Made by a program: the position numbers and the translations under genes. A model generated the notes under the pieces. The model did no database searches. It was given only the letters and a program-made list of their open reading frames with translations, and was not told where the DNA came from. From Desulfacinum infernum DSM 9756 (GTDB taxonomy: Bacteria > Desulfobacterota > Syntrophobacteria > Syntrophobacterales > DSM-9756): a DNA stretch of 64,000 bases. The DNA is taken from assembly GCF_900129305.1 (NCBI RefSeq), contig NZ_FQVB01000009.1, forward strand, positions 1 through 64,000, read 5' to 3'. Below, one piece after another: positions 1-10,489 of this stretch (position 1 is the stretch's first letter; every line of letters begins with the position of its first letter).

Positions 1-309
1 CATCGACGAACTGGGATATCTGCCCATGAGCCGGCAGGCACGCTACAACCTCTTTCAGCTGGTCAACGCCCTTTACGAATACCGTTCCGTGATCATCACC
101 ACCAACAAGGAGTTTACCGCCTGGGGCGAGTTCTTCCATGACGACAACGTCGTTGTGCCCATCGTGGACCGCCTCATTCACCATTCACACATCTTCATCA
201 TGGGAGGGGAAAGCTATCGACTGAGACAGAAACGACAAGGCTGATTTTTTCGTCCCAAGTGGGTCAAAATTGTTGTCCAAAAAAGGGTCAAAATAATTGG
301 CCATTGACA
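1..309 (+). mobile_element. Right end of an IS21-family insertion sequence
   Basis: The window opens inside an IS21-type element. An IstB-like reading frame runs to a stop at 244 and is followed by non-coding DNA with two direct copies of GGGTCAAAAT (261-270 and 285-294). The tract ends in ACA at 307-309. IS21 elements usually end TG...CA and carry several internal terminal repeats, which fits. The left end and istA lie outside the window, so integrity cannot be judged. Confidence 0.7.
2..244 (+). CDS. istB: IS21-like helper ATPase IstB, C-terminal part
   Basis: Eighty residues remain of an AAA+ ATPase that helps the IstA transposase choose and remodel target DNA. The visible part begins in the Walker B strand (IDELGY), followed by an arginine-rich segment, the sensor-1 strand ending in TTN (VIITTNKEF) and the typical C-terminal VDRLIHH segment. 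Full-length family members are about 250 residues, so roughly two thirds lies upstream of the window. The IS21 terminal repeats follow directly, supporting the assignment. No frameshift is seen in the visible part. Confidence 0.85.
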   Translation: MDELGYLPMSRQARYNLFQLVNALYEYRSVIITTNKEFTAWGEFFHDDNVVVPIVDRLIHHSHIFIMGGESYRLRQKRQG

Positions 310-394
310 GTGGATTGGGCGGAATCATAATCGCGGTTAACCTCATCAGGAAAAAGGGATGTTATAGAGATGGTGTAGAATCGGAAGGCTGAAT

Positions 395-900
395 ATGGCC
401 TGGGTTGACGAATAGTTGAAGGCCGTGCTGGAAGGGTATTCCAACCTCTTGAAGGAACAGAAGCTGGCCCCGCACAAGCATCAACGCCACCTGGTGCGGT
501 GGGGAGTGGAGTTCCTGCATTTTGCCAGAGAGGATGGCGACTACACTTTCAGGGAAACTTTCAACCTGTTGGTGAACGCGCTGGGCAAGCGCGCTGGCGT
601 CAAGGCGTGGAAAATCCAGCAGGCTGGGGACGCCATCCTCATTTATCGGTATCAGTATCGAGGCGGAGGCGGGCCGAAAGTGGATAAGCAGAAAGGAGTC
701 AGCGTTTCGGGGAGTGACGAGAGGCCGCTCCATGGGCTGCGCGAGGTCATCCGACTGTGCCACTATGCAAAGAGTACGGAGAAAACCTACTTGCAGCGGA
801 CGCGGAGATGTATCGCGTATCGCGGGCAGGTCGACGCTCGGGTGGCTCCCCAGCGTCGCCCTAACCTCCGCCTGGGCGTGAATCGTAATTCAGGGCTGCG
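395..900 (+). pseudogene. Degraded tyrosine recombinase (integron/XerC-like integrase), N-terminal remnant
   Basis: An ATG at 395 opens a frame that reads six codons and then hits TAG at 413-415. The same frame continues for about 145 integrase-like codons before losing similarity near 850. The first part resembles the extra N-terminal domain of some bacterial integrases. Residues REVIRLCHYAKSTEKTYLQ followed by RTRR match the SAM-like core-binding domain of XerC and integron integrases. The catalytic domain (R..HxxR..Y) is absent. With an in-frame amber and no C-terminal half, this is a remnant. Neighbouring IS debris suggests a worn integration hotspot. The precise end of homology is uncertain. 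Confidence 0.6.
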
Positions 901-1471
901 GGTGGGCCAACCTTCGGGCAGGGTCAGCACGACCCCGTAGGATTTAAGCACCTGCCAGGAAACGCTTCATCCGCGTGAACCTGGATGTCGCTAAGATCAA
1001 GGAGGTGAAGAGCAACAGGTTGAATACCTTGGCACCGGCGCGGGGTCAGGTGCGCAAAAATAGATGTCGCCTTATTGCGTAAATCTGGGTGTCGCTTGAC
1101 ACCTGTCCGTGACCTGAAAACCGAAGCACGTAGTCCCCTCGACGACCTTTAAGTGCCGGGAGCCCCGCCACGAACGCAGCGAAAGGGCAGGTATGTTCAC
1201 ATTGTGCGAATCCGTCTTGCGTGGAGGAGCAGATGGCGCCAAACTGGGGGCGGGGCGTTCGGGCCTGGACCCGGTTGGGTGTCCCTTGGCGGGCTCTTTC
1301 CGCCTGCTACAAACGAGGGGATAAAGGTGATGCACTTGGGCGCAAGTGCCATGAAATGTGTTGCAATATCAGTGTGGTAAGAAACTTCGCCCGTTGATGC
1401 TGCCCTTAAGTCAACAGCATTGCAGGGGGCCGAGGGCTGAGTGGGAAGCGGGTGGGGACGAGGTGCCGGCT
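901..1471. other. Gene-free stretch between integrase remnant and rsmG
   Basis: I see no supportable gene in this tract. Short open frames exist on both strands but none shows a protein pattern. The motif GGTGTCGCTTGACACC near 1089 is an imperfect palindrome built on GTGTC/GACAC and might be a worn transposon end or an operator. The region lies between degraded mobile elements and may be leftover insertion DNA. Confidence 0.4.
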
Positions 1472-2137
1472 GTGAAGGCGTGGGATAAGGAATTGCGGGA
1501 GCTCAGTGAGGCCGCGGGGCTTTCCCTGGGGGACCGCGAGGTGGCGCTGTGCTGCCGGCACCTGGAGTTGGTCTTCCAGTGGAACCGCCGGATGAACCTC
1601 ACACGGGTTCGGGAAGAAGAGGCCGTGGCCAAGCACCTTCTGGACAGCCTGATCCCCCTTCCCGTGCTGCCCCCCGAAGGCCGGGTCCTGGACGTGGGAA
1701 GCGGGGCGGGGTTTCCGGGGGTCCCTCTGGCCGTGTGCCGCCCCCGATGCCGCGTGACCTTGCTGGATGCGTCCCGGAAAAAGACGAGTTTTCTCAAGGT
1801 GGCGGCGGCCGAGCTGGGGCTTTCCCAGGTACGGGTGGTTCACGGGCGCCTGGAGGATTTTGCAGCCGGCGTCCTTGAGGAAAGCTCCTTTGAGAGCTTC
1901 CAGCTGATCACCTTCCGGGCGGTGAACCCGGATCCGGAACTGATGGGACTCTTGGCCCGGCTGGCCACGGCCGGGAGGGGTTGCATCGCCTATTGGGCCG
2001 GAGCCCGTTCGGGCGCACGGGATGCCAAGGAAGCGGCCCGGGGGGAGGCTCTGGGGCTGGAGCGCCTCGAAGACTTTCACTACGATCTTCCGGCTGACCT
2101 GGGACGCCGGACCCTCATCCGCTGGCGCAGGAAGTAG
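1472..2137 (+). CDS. rsmG: 16S rRNA (guanine-N7) methyltransferase RsmG (GidB)
   Basis: Transfers a methyl group from S-adenosylmethionine to N7 of G527 in 16S rRNA. The protein (221 aa from this start) has the RsmG signature NRRMNLT near residue 40. The SAM-binding loop VLDVGSGAGFPGVPLA follows, then the LLDASRKK acidic strand and the ITFRAV segment. The GTG at 1472 is preceded by GACGAGG at a good distance. GTG 1463 and ATG 1397 are in-frame alternatives, giving 224 and 246 aa. E. coli RsmG is about 207 aa, favouring the shorter forms. rsmG commonly sits just upstream of parA-parB near oriC. Here an IS110 element, pncAB and a small gene lie between them. Confidence 0.93.
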   Translation: MKAWDKELRELSEAAGLSLGDREVALCCRHLELVFQWNRRMNLTRVREEEAVAKHLLDSLIPLPVLPPEGRVLDVGSGAGFPGVPLAVCRPRCRVTLLDASRKKTSFLKVAAAELGLSQVRVVHGRLEDFAAGVLEESSFESFQLITFRAVNPDPELMGLLARLATAGRGCIAYWAGARSGARDAKEAARGEALGLERLEDFHYDLPADLGRRTLIRWRRK

Positions 2138-3359
<1,222 letters not shown>

Positions 3360-3375
3360 CATTAAACACAGTTGC

Positions 3376-3403
3376 TCACTCCTCACTCCTCACTCCTTAC
3401 TCC
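3376..3403. repeat. Heptamer tandem repeat (TCACTCC)n at the end of pncB
   Basis: Three exact copies of TCACTCC plus one variant (TTACTCC) lie between the IS110 remnant and pncB. On the minus strand the array reads GGAGTGA, and the pncB stop codon TGA (3383-3385) falls inside it, so the last residues of PncB (GVRSEE) are written by the repeat. Four similar 7-bp arrays occur elsewhere in the window. Confidence 0.85.
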
Positions 3404-4774
3404 CCCAAGATCACCGACCTCTTCGCGCTTTCGGGCGCGGGTGACGCGGTCCTGAAGGGTCCGGAGGGCGTCGCTGATCCGAACGGGGTAGCGCTCCGTG
3501 GGGCGAAGCACCTTGTATTTTTCAGGGAGGCGGGCCCAGTCTTCCTGGAACCGGCGGCGGATGTCCTGGAGGGATTCCTCGGGTCGCACGCGCTCGCCGT
3601 TTCGAAAGATGTCCAGGAGAAGGGGCTCGGTGCCGGGGATCTCTTCTTCGGCCAGGCCCAGCACGTCTTCTTCCATGACCCCGGATGAGCCGTAGGAGCG
3701 AAAGACCTGCTTTCGGCCCACCCAGGTGGTCTTTCCGGGGCTGAGCTTCACGATGGGCCGGCCGTCGTATTCCACCAACTTGTAGGCCATGTCCAGGTAG
3801 GGGGCGTCGGCGGAAACCCCCAGGCGGGTGCCGATGCCGGCGGCGTCGATGCAGGCGCCTTGGGAGAGGAGTTCTTCCAGGCGGTACTCGTCCAGGTTGC
3901 CGCTGGCCATAACGGCCACCTCGTCCAGGCCGTGATGCCGGAACAAGTCCTTCACCTTTTGGCTCAGATGAAGCAGATCGCCGCTGTCCAGGCGCACCCC
4001 CCGGAGGGCCTTTCCCTGCTTTTGCAGTTCCTTGGCCAGGAGGACGGCCTTTTCGGCGGCGCTCAGGGTGTCGTAGGTGTCTAAGAGGAGCACGGTGTTG
4101 TCGGGAAAGACCCGGGCGTAGGCGCGGAAGGCGTCCATTTCGTGCTGGAAGCTGGTGATGTAGGAATGGGCCATGGTGCCGTAGACGGGGATGCCGTAGA
4201 GGCGGCCCGCCAGCACGTTGCTCGTTCCTTGGAAGCCGGTGATGTAGCTGGAACGCGCCGTCTTGAGTCCGGCGTCCACGCCCTGGGTGCGGCGAAGGGA
4301 AAAGTCCACGAGCGGTCGGCCTCGGGCGGCGGCCACGCATCGGGCCGCCTTGCTGGCGAGGAGGGTTTCCAGGTGCAGGGTGTTGAGGGCCAGGGTTTCC
4401 AGGAGCTGGCCCTGGAGGATGGGTGCGGTGACCTCCAGAAGCGGTTCCTGGGAAAAGAAGATCCGTCCTTCGGGGAGGGCGCGGACGGATCCGGTGAACC
4501 GAAAGCGGGCCAGGTAGTCCAGGAAGCCCTTGGGGAATTTTCCGAGAGACCGCAGGTATTCCAAGGAATCGGGATGGAAGCGATATTCCTGGATGGCCGC
4601 GGCCAGGCTTTCCAGTCCCGCCGCCACGAAATAGGCGCGATGGGGCGGGTAGTCGCGCACGAAAAGGCTGAAGGTGGCCGTCCCTTCCATTCCCTCCTTC
4701 CAGTAGCTGGCGGCCATGGTGAACTGGTAGTAGTCGGTGACCATTTCGGGGTGGTAGCCGTTCCAAAGGTGCAT
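3383..4774 (-). CDS. pncB: Nicotinate phosphoribosyltransferase
   Basis: Converts nicotinate and PRPP (with ATP) to nicotinate mononucleotide in the Preiss-Handler NAD salvage route. The 463-aa protein starts MHLWNGYHPEMVTDYYQ, typical of the family. It shows the catalytic-region strings TQGVDAGLKTARSSYI, GTMAHSYI and the VRLDSGDL phosphate-binding stretch. ATG 4774 is chosen because AAGGAGA lies 8 nt upstream; an in-frame ATG 14 codons earlier lacks this. It follows pncA by 38 bp on the same strand, so the two form a nicotinamide-to-NaMN operon. The extreme C-terminus runs into a 7-bp tandem repeat that supplies the stop codon. Confidence 0.95.
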   Translation of the reverse strand: MHLWNGYHPEMVTDYYQFTMAASYWKEGMEGTATFSLFVRDYPPHRAYFVAAGLESLAAAIQEYRFHPDSLEYLRSLGKFPKGFLDYLARFRFTGSVRALPEGRIFFSQEPLLEVTAPILQGQLLETLALNTLHLETLLASKAARCVAAARGRPLVDFSLRRTQGVDAGLKTARSSYITGFQGTSNVLAGRLYGIPVYGTMAHSYITSFQHEMDAFRAYARVFPDNTVLLLDTYDTLSAAEKAVLLAKELQKQGKALRGVRLDSGDLLHLSQKVKDLFRHHGLDEVAVMASGNLDEYRLEELLSQGACIDAAGIGTRLGVSADAPYLDMAYKLVEYDGRPIVKLSPGKTTWVGRKQVFRSYGSSGVMEEDVLGLAEEEIPGTEPLLLDIFRNGERVRPEESLQDIRRRFQEDWARLPEKYKVLRPTERYPVRISDALRTLQDRVTRARKREEVGDLGGVRSEE

Positions 4775-4812
4775 GGGGATTGTCTCCTTGGAAGGGGTGA
4801 AGGTCGCGCCGG

Positions 4813-5340
4813 TCAAGGCTGGAGGATCCGGGCGCCGTAGATGCGTTCCATGCGCTGCAGGGCGAACTGGTGGAACTGGGGGTCGAAGTCCGCCACGGCC
4901 TGGGCGGGGACGACCACGGGGTAATCGCGGTTTCTGAGATCTCCCACCGTGTCCATGACGCAGATGGAGGTGCAGACCCCGGTGACCCAGACTTCCTGGG
5001 GGGCGGCCTGTCGGAGGATCTCGTCCAGGCGGGTGTTGAAAAAGGCGCTGTATCGGGTCTTTTCCACCACCAGGGCCTGGGGGGGCGGTCCCAGTTCGGC
5101 GATGATCTCGGCGCCCCAGGTGCCGCGCACCGCATGGGGGGGAAACATCTGGAATTCGGGGTCGTCGGGGCGGTGGGCGTCTTTCACAAAAATGACCACC
5201 CGGTCACTTTCAAGGAACCGGTCCACCAGGTCCCGGATGGGTTGGATGATGCGCCGGGCCGGCGGCCCGCAGGACAAGGCCCCCTGGGGATGGACGAAGT
5301 CGTTGAGCATGTCGATGACGAGCAGGGCTTGGCGTTCCAT
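4813..5340 (-). CDS. pncA: Nicotinamidase / isochorismatase-family hydrolase
   Basis: Hydrolyses nicotinamide to nicotinate, feeding the adjacent pncB. The 175-aa cysteine hydrolase fold carries the expected triad: Asp in LVIDMLNDF, Lys in VVEKTRYSAF and Cys in GVCTSICVMDT. The DAHRPDDPEF and FPPHAVRGTWGAE segments supply the metal-site and substrate-loop residues seen in PncA. ATG 5340 has AGGAGGA just upstream. The next gene downstream is pncB, which makes nicotinamidase more likely than other isochorismatase-like activities. It is transcribed divergently from the DUF6504-parA-parB set. Confidence 0.9.
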   Translation of the reverse strand: MERQALLVIDMLNDFVHPQGALSCGPPARRIIQPIRDLVDRFLESDRVVIFVKDAHRPDDPEFQMFPPHAVRGTWGAEIIAELGPPPQALVVEKTRYSAFFNTRLDEILRQAAPQEVWVTGVCTSICVMDTVGDLRNRDYPVVVPAQAVADFDPQFHQFALQRMERIYGARILQP

Positions 5341-5378
5341 GGCTTCCTCCTGAGCGCTGGGGCGTGCCATAAAAATAA

Positions 5379-5407
5379 TTGTCCGCAAGGGCTGTGAAAA
5401 GTATAAT
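5379..5407 (+). promoter_or_regulatory. Sigma-70-type promoter for the DUF6504-parAB group
   Basis: TTGTCC (5379-5384), a 17-bp spacer, and a perfect TATAAT (5402-5407) face the plus-strand genes that begin at 5448. The site lies in the short divergent gap between pncA and the small gene. This is a sequence match only. Confidence 0.65.
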
Positions 5408-5447
5408 CTCCGCGGTTTGCTTTCAAGGGGGGCGGAAGGAGGGGCCC

Positions 5448-5711
5448 ATGCGCTTCGAGCGGATCCAGGTCCGGACCCGGGACGACTACCGGGGGGCCCA
5501 GGAACCGGTGGCCTTTGTCTGGCGGGGCGAAACCCACGCGGTGGACCGTGTGGAGGACCGCTGGTACGAGGGATCCCTGAATGCCCGTCGGGTGCCCCTG
5601 CGCTACTTCCGGGTGCGGACCGTGGCGGGGCGCCGGTTCATCGTGCGCTACCACGAACTTTTCGACGCCTGGGGCGTCCTGGTGCCGCCGCAAGAGCCTT
5701 CCCAAGGCTGA
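5448..5711 (+). CDS. Small DUF6504-like protein
   Basis: An 87-aa protein of unknown function. The pattern FVWRGETHAVDRVEDRWYEG followed by YFRVRTVAGRRFIVRYH and DAWGVLV resembles the DUF6504 family, small beta-rich proteins with conserved tryptophans. No signal peptide, membrane segment or catalytic motif is visible. ATG 5448 has AAGGAGG upstream. It sits directly after a good promoter and 15 bp before the parS site, so it is probably transcribed with parA-parB; a link to chromosome partition is only positional. Confidence 0.65.
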   Translation: MRFERIQVRTRDDYRGAQEPVAFVWRGETHAVDRVEDRWYEGSLNARRVPLRYFRVRTVAGRRFIVRYHELFDAWGVLVPPQEPSQG

Positions 5712-5725
5712 GTGCAGATGCGGGG

Positions 5726-5741
5726 TGTTCCACGTGGAACA
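5726..5741. promoter_or_regulatory. parS centromere site
   Basis: TGTTCCACGTGGAACA is a perfect 16-bp palindrome identical to the classic bacterial parS form bound by ParB. It lies 39 bp upstream of the parA start, in the gap after the DUF6504-like gene. ParB loads here and spreads by CTP-dependent sliding; its position may also couple parAB expression to ParB binding. Two weaker relatives lie inside coding sequence at 39452 and 61708. Confidence 0.93.
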
Positions 5742-5779
5742 CGCCCCCCACATTCCAGAGGAGAAGGGACGCAGCCGCC

Positions 5780-6545
<766 letters not shown>

Positions 6546-6553
<8 letters not shown>

Positions 6554-7436
6554 CGACAAGAAAAAAGGACTGGGCCGCGGCCTGGACGACCTCCTCCCGT
6601 CCACCGACTGGCTCAGGAGCGAGGCCATCGAAGTCTTCTACTGCGCCGTGGAGCGCCTCACGCCCAACCCCTACCAGCCGCGCCAGAATCTTCAACAGGA
6701 CGAACACTTCCAGGAATTGGTGGAATCGGTTCGCACCAGCGGCGTGCTCCAGCCCATCCTGGTCACCCGCCCCCCCGACGGGGGGCCCTACCAGATCGTG
6801 GCCGGCGAGCGGCGCTGGCAGGCCGCCAAGGCCGCCGGCCTTGCCGAAGTGCCCGTGATCGTCCGGGAGGCCTCGCCCCGGGACGCCCTGGAACTGGCCC
6901 TCGTGGAAAACATCCAGCGCCGGGACCTCAACTGCATCGAGGAGGCCCAGGCCTACCACCGGTTGAAGACCGAATTCGGTCTCACCCAGGAAGAGATCGC
7001 CCGGCGGGTTGGAAAGAAACGGGCCACGGTGGCCAACCTCCTGCGGCTTGTCCACCTGCCTCCCGCCATCCAGGAAGACGTCCTGAACGAGCGCCTCACC
7101 ATGGGCCATGCCCGCGCTCTCCTGGCCCTGCCCACGGAAGAGGACCAGTTGCGTCTTCGCGATCAGGTCCTCAGAAGGAATCTTTCCGTGCGTCAGACGG
7201 AAGCCCTGGTCCAGCGCGCCCTGGCCGGCGCCCCCAAGACACCGCGATTCCCCCGTCCCTACCGATCCCTCGAAGGGGAACTCAGCCGGCACCTCCAAAC
7301 CAAGGTGTCCGTCAAGCGCAAGGGGGACAAGGGCACCATCGCCATCACCTTTACGGACGACGACCATCTCCAGCGCCTTCTGGCCCTTCTGGGCCTGGAG
7401 ACCCCCGCGGAGTCGTCCTGGGAGGCGGGATCATGA
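6546..7436 (+). CDS. parB: Chromosome-partitioning protein ParB (Spo0J)
   Basis: CTP-dependent clamp that loads at parS and stimulates ParA. The 296-aa protein starts at GTG 6546, overlapping parA. It begins with the usual KKGLGRGLDDLL segment, which contacts ParA. Next comes the CTPase domain with NPYQPR, the GERRW box (family GERRxR) and ENIQRRDLNCIEEA. The helix-turn-helix around LTQEEIARRVGKKRATVANLLRL binds parS. The last 45 residues form the dimerisation domain. cobU overlaps the stop codon by 4 bp, so these genes are probably co-transcribed although functionally unrelated. Confidence 0.97.
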
Positions 7437-7969
7437 CCCCGCCTCCCACGCCCCACCTGGTGCTGGGAGGCGCCCGGAGCGGCAAGAGCACCTACGCCGA
7501 ATCCCTGGTGACCGCCTTTCCGCCTCCCTACGTCTATGTGGCCACGGCCCAGGTGCTGGACGCCGAAATGGAAGCGCGGGTGGCCGCCCACCGGGCCCGG
7601 CGCGGCGCCCAGTGGCGTACGGTGGAATCCTTCCTGGAGCTTCCTGCGACCCTCCGGGAACTGGATCGGCAGGGGAACCCCATCCTGGTGGACTGCATCA
7701 CCCTGTGGCTGTCCAACCTGCTGGCCGATCGCGGAGATCCGGGCGCCAAGGAAGCCGTGTTGGATCTCTGCCGGGTCCTGGAATCCGCCGTCTCCCCCCT
7801 GGTGCTGGTTTCCAACGAGGTGGGCTGCGGCATCGTTCCCGCCAACGCCCTGGCCCGCACCTACCGGGACTTGGCCGGCTGGGCAAACCAGAGACTGGCC
7901 ACCGCATGCCGGGCCGTCACCCTGGTGGCGGCGGGACTGCCCCTTCCCCTGAAACCGCGCGGGGGCTAA
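7433..7969 (+). CDS. cobU: Adenosylcobinamide kinase / adenosylcobinamide-phosphate guanylyltransferase
   Basis: Phosphorylates adenosylcobinamide and then transfers GMP to give adenosylcobinamide-GDP in cobalamin nucleotide-loop assembly. The 178-aa protein begins LVLGGARSGKSTYAE (P-loop). It has the ATAQVLDAEMEARVAAHRA segment with the guanylylated His, VDCITLWLSNLL, and SNEVGCGIVP, all family hallmarks. ATG 7433 overlaps the parB stop (ATGA). The partner cobS lies 157 bp downstream, separated by a fragment of the dispersed repeat family that starts directly after the cobU stop. Confidence 0.94.
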   Translation: MTPPPTPHLVLGGARSGKSTYAESLVTAFPPPYVYVATAQVLDAEMEARVAAHRARRGAQWRTVESFLELPATLRELDRQGNPILVDCITLWLSNLLADRGDPGAKEAVLDLCRVLESAVSPLVLVSNEVGCGIVPANALARTYRDLAGWANQRLATACRAVTLVAAGLPLPLKPRGG

Positions 7970-8075
7970 GAGCCTGTCGGAAAACGATCGATTTGCGCCG
8001 CTCAACGCCCATTCGCCATCCCCGCGAGGCTTGCCCCCCGGCTTGAACGGGAAGCGGGGATCCGGAATGTTCAGG
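7970..8075. repeat. MITE-like repeat, one-ended copy after cobU
   Basis: The sequence after the cobU stop starts GAGCCTGTCGGAAAAC, a variant of the terminal repeat GGAGCCTGTCCGAGAAC. Its body (CATCCCCGCGAGGCTTG...GAACGGGAAGCGGGGATCC) matches the first half of the complete copy at 9120-9285. The matching right end is not recognisable, so this looks like a truncated copy. Confidence 0.7.
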
Positions 8076-8125
8076 CTGATTCGCTTCCATTGGAACTCCG
8101 TACCCCATTCGAACAGGTCCGGCAC

Positions 8126-8878
8126 ATGATCCGAGGGTTCCGCACCGCCCTGGCCTTCTTGACCCGACTGAGCCTTCCGGGAGGCGACAAAGGCCCCCTG
8201 CAGGCCGAGGACCTGGCGCGCTCCTTCGCCTTTTTCCCGGCGGTTGGGCTGGTCGTCGGGTGCCTTCAGGCGGCCGCAGCCGCCGCCATGCTTCGATTTC
8301 TGCCCGCACCGCTCACCGCGGTGTGGGCTCTTGCCTTGGGTACATGGCTCACCCGGGGGCTGCATCTGGACGGGCTCGCTGACGTGGCCGACGGGGTGGG
8401 AGGCGGCTTCGATCCTCAAAAGCGCCTGGCCATCATGAAGGACAGCCGAGTGGGCGCCTTCGGGGTCATGGCCGTGGGGCTGGCTCTGCTCCTCAAGGCG
8501 GCGGCCCTGGCCCACCTTCTGGAAGCGGGCGCTCTGGCGTCCCTTGTGATCGTACCCGCCGTGAGTCGTTGCGCCATGGTATGGTGCTCCTTCGCAATGC
8601 CCTACGCCCGATCGGAAGGCGGCTTGGGAAAGCCCTTCGTGGATCATGTGGGCCGCAAGGAGGTGGGATGGAGCACCGCCGCCACCCTGTTGCCGGGCGT
8701 TGGTCTCCTTGGCCTGCGGTTCGTGCCCGTCCTCCTGACGACCATCCTGGCCATCTTGGGACTCCGTATCCTTTCCCGCCGGTGGCTTGGGGGGATCACG
8801 GGAGACGTTCTGGGCGCCGCCAACGAGGCGGTGGAGATCGTCGGCTACACCGTGGCGGCGGCCCTGGTCCTGCACTGA
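8126..8878 (+). CDS. cobS: Adenosylcobinamide-GDP ribazoletransferase (cobalamin synthase)
   Basis: Integral membrane enzyme joining adenosylcobinamide-GDP with alpha-ribazole (phosphate) in the last stage of cobalamin synthesis. The 250-aa protein has the family start RGFRTALAFLTRLSLP and the active-site stretch LHLDGLADVADGVGGG followed by KRLAIMKDSRVGAFG. About six hydrophobic helices cover the rest. ATG 8126 is preferred; an in-frame TTG at 8090 would add 12 residues that lie next to the repeat. CobU from 7433 supplies the substrate. It is flanked on both sides by MITE-like repeats. Confidence 0.92.
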   Translation: MIRGFRTALAFLTRLSLPGGDKGPLQAEDLARSFAFFPAVGLVVGCLQAAAAAAMLRFLPAPLTAVWALALGTWLTRGLHLDGLADVADGVGGGFDPQKRLAIMKDSRVGAFGVMAVGLALLLKAAALAHLLEAGALASLVIVPAVSRCAMVWCSFAMPYARSEGGLGKPFVDHVGRKEVGWSTAATLLPGVGLLGLRFVPVLLTTILAILGLRILSRRWLGGITGDVLGAANEAVEIVGYTVAAALVLH

Positions 8879-8898
8879 CGTTCCACGCACTCGCTCGT

Positions 8899-9118
8899 GG
8901 GAGCCTGTCCGAAAACGGGCTTCCGTTCGGAACCGGTAAAGAATCTGACCCCTTTCGTAGCCGCGGGGCTTCAGCCCCGCGGAAAAAGGGTCATCATGAG
9001 CCCAGAACCCGGCGGGCAACGCCCAGTTGCGCACCCGACGCCTGGCGCTCTTCCGCAGCCCTCAAGGGTTGTGCCACGACAAGCGGGTTCACCCCGCGGC
9101 GTTTTCAGAAAAGCGCCA
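8899..9118. repeat. MITE-like repeat, core type A (right end damaged)
   Basis: Begins GGGAGCCTGTCCGAAAAC and contains the type A core: a GC palindrome (GCCGCGGGGCTTCAGCCCC type, near 8960-8985), a middle spacer, and a CGCAGCCCT...AGGGTTGTG half near 9054-9073. It ends in GCGTTTTCAGAAAAG rather than the expected GTTTTCGGACAGGCTCC, so the right terminal repeat is worn. A type B copy follows directly. The 448-bp gap between cobS and birA is made almost wholly of these two elements. Confidence 0.75.
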
Positions 9119-9119
9119 A

Positions 9120-9285
9120 GGAGGCTGTCCGACAACGGCAGATTTGTGCCGTTCAATGCCCATTCGTCATCCCCGCGAAGCTTGTCCCTGGCTTGAACGG
9201 GGAGCGGGGATCCAGGATTTCCAGTAAGTTATGGACTCCTGCTTGCGCGGGAGTGACGGTTGTCTAAGTTCTCGGACAGGCTCCC
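9120..9285. repeat. MITE-like repeat, core type B, complete
   Basis: About 166 bp bounded by inverted terminal repeats GGAGGCTGTCCGACAAC (left) and GTTCTCGGACAGGCTCC (right). The core holds two palindromic modules, one of the form CATCCCCGCG...GGGGATCC and one of the form GACTCCTGCTTGCGCGGGAG followed by TGACGG. The same layout appears at 62671-62814. No transposase is encoded, as expected for a non-autonomous element. Confidence 0.85.
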
Positions 9286-9326
9286 AGCAGCGGGGACGAA
9301 AAAGCCGAGGACGAGGAAGGTGTGCC

Positions 9327-10373
9327 ATGAACGAAAAAGAACCCACACATCGCTCGATTCTCCGGGCTCTAAGCGAAGCGGACGGGCTCCCGGTCACAGG
9401 TGAAGAGCTGGGGCGGCGTCTGGGGGTTTCCCGGACGGCCATCTGGAAGCACGTTCAAAAGCTCAAGGCCATGGGATATGGGATCGAAAGCATGGGCAAA
9501 CGAGGCTACCGGCTCCAGGCCCATACGGACGTGCTATTGGGCCACCAGCTGGAAATGCATCTCACCACCCGTTGGCTGGGGCGCACCTACGAACACCATG
9601 AAAGCTTGGGGTCCACCAACGATCGGGCCATGGAACTGGCCCGCTCGGGGGCTCCGGCCGGTACCGTGGTGGTGGCGGAAGAGCAGACCCAGGGGAGGGG
9701 TCGCCTGCGGAGGGTCTGGCAATCCCCCAAAGGGAAGGGAATCTACGCCTCCCTCATCTTCCGCCCGGAGCTTCCCCCGCGCCGAGGCCCCGAAATGACC
9801 CTCGTGGCGGCCCTCGCTCTCGCCGAGTCCATCCGGGACCAGTGGCATCTGGATGCCCGCATCAAGTGGCCCAACGATGTGCTCCTTTCCGGGCGGAAAG
9901 CGGCGGGGATCCTGACGGAGATGCAGTCGGACCCCGATGGGATCCAGTTCCTGGTGGTCGGGACGGGGATCAATGTGTTTCATGATCGTCCGCACTTCGG
10001 GGAAAATACGCTCTATCCCGCCACGTCCCTGGCCTTGGAGCTGAGATCGGCAGGGGGCGCCACTCCGCCCGGCCCCCCCCATCTGACGAGGGCCAGGGTG
10101 CTGGCAGGATATCTCAACCGCCTGGAAGAGGTCTATGAAGGGTGGGTCCGGGACGGCCTGGCACCCTACCTGGAACGGCTGAAGGCGGCCTCGGCCGTCC
10201 TGGGAAAACAAGTGGTCGTCCGGACTGGTGAAGAAACCGTGGAAGGATGGGCGGCGGACATATCCCCTGACGGGGCGCTCGTCCTTGAAGAAAAGTCGGG
10301 CGGAAGGCGGGCCCTCTACGTGGGGGATATCGTGAGGCTTCGCGAAGCCGATCAGAAAAAGGCCGGCATGTGA
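9327..10373 (+). CDS. birA: Biotin-[acetyl-CoA-carboxylase] ligase / biotin repressor BirA
   Basis: Makes biotinyl-AMP and attaches biotin to carrier lysines; the N-terminal domain suggests it also represses biotin genes. The 348-aa protein has a winged helix-turn-helix at residues 5-65 (GEELGRRLGVSRTAIWKHVQ). The catalytic domain carries GRGRLRRVWQSPKG (biotinyl-AMP loop), KWPNDVLLSGRKAAGILTE and GTGINVF. A small C-terminal beta domain ends it. ATG 9327 has GAGGAAGG upstream; the open frame upstream comes from a repeat element. It is convergent with dksA. Confidence 0.95.
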   Translation: MNEKEPTHRSILRALSEADGLPVTGEELGRRLGVSRTAIWKHVQKLKAMGYGIESMGKRGYRLQAHTDVLLGHQLEMHLTTRWLGRTYEHHESLGSTNDRAMELARSGAPAGTVVVAEEQTQGRGRLRRVWQSPKGKGIYASLIFRPELPPRRGPEMTLVAALALAESIRDQWHLDARIKWPNDVLLSGRKAAGILTEMQSDPDGIQFLVVGTGINVFHDRPHFGENTLYPATSLALELRSAGGATPPGPPHLTRARVLAGYLNRLEEVYEGWVRDGLAPYLERLKAASAVLGKQVVVRTGEETVEGWAADISPDGALVLEEKSGGRRALYVGDIVRLREADQKKAGM

Positions 10374-10489
10374 GCATGACATGCGGGCGGTCCGGGCCTT
10401 GACAGAGAAGGAATCGTTAGGGGCTCTCCGCCCGTTGAAGACTTCCGCTCGTGCAGGAGACTCGCAACTGGAAATCTCCGGGCGGCCTC

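Noticed and set aside
5417-5779. Longer N-terminus for ParA
   Set aside because: It overlaps the DUF6504-like gene and parS, and ParA similarity begins exactly at ATG 5780.
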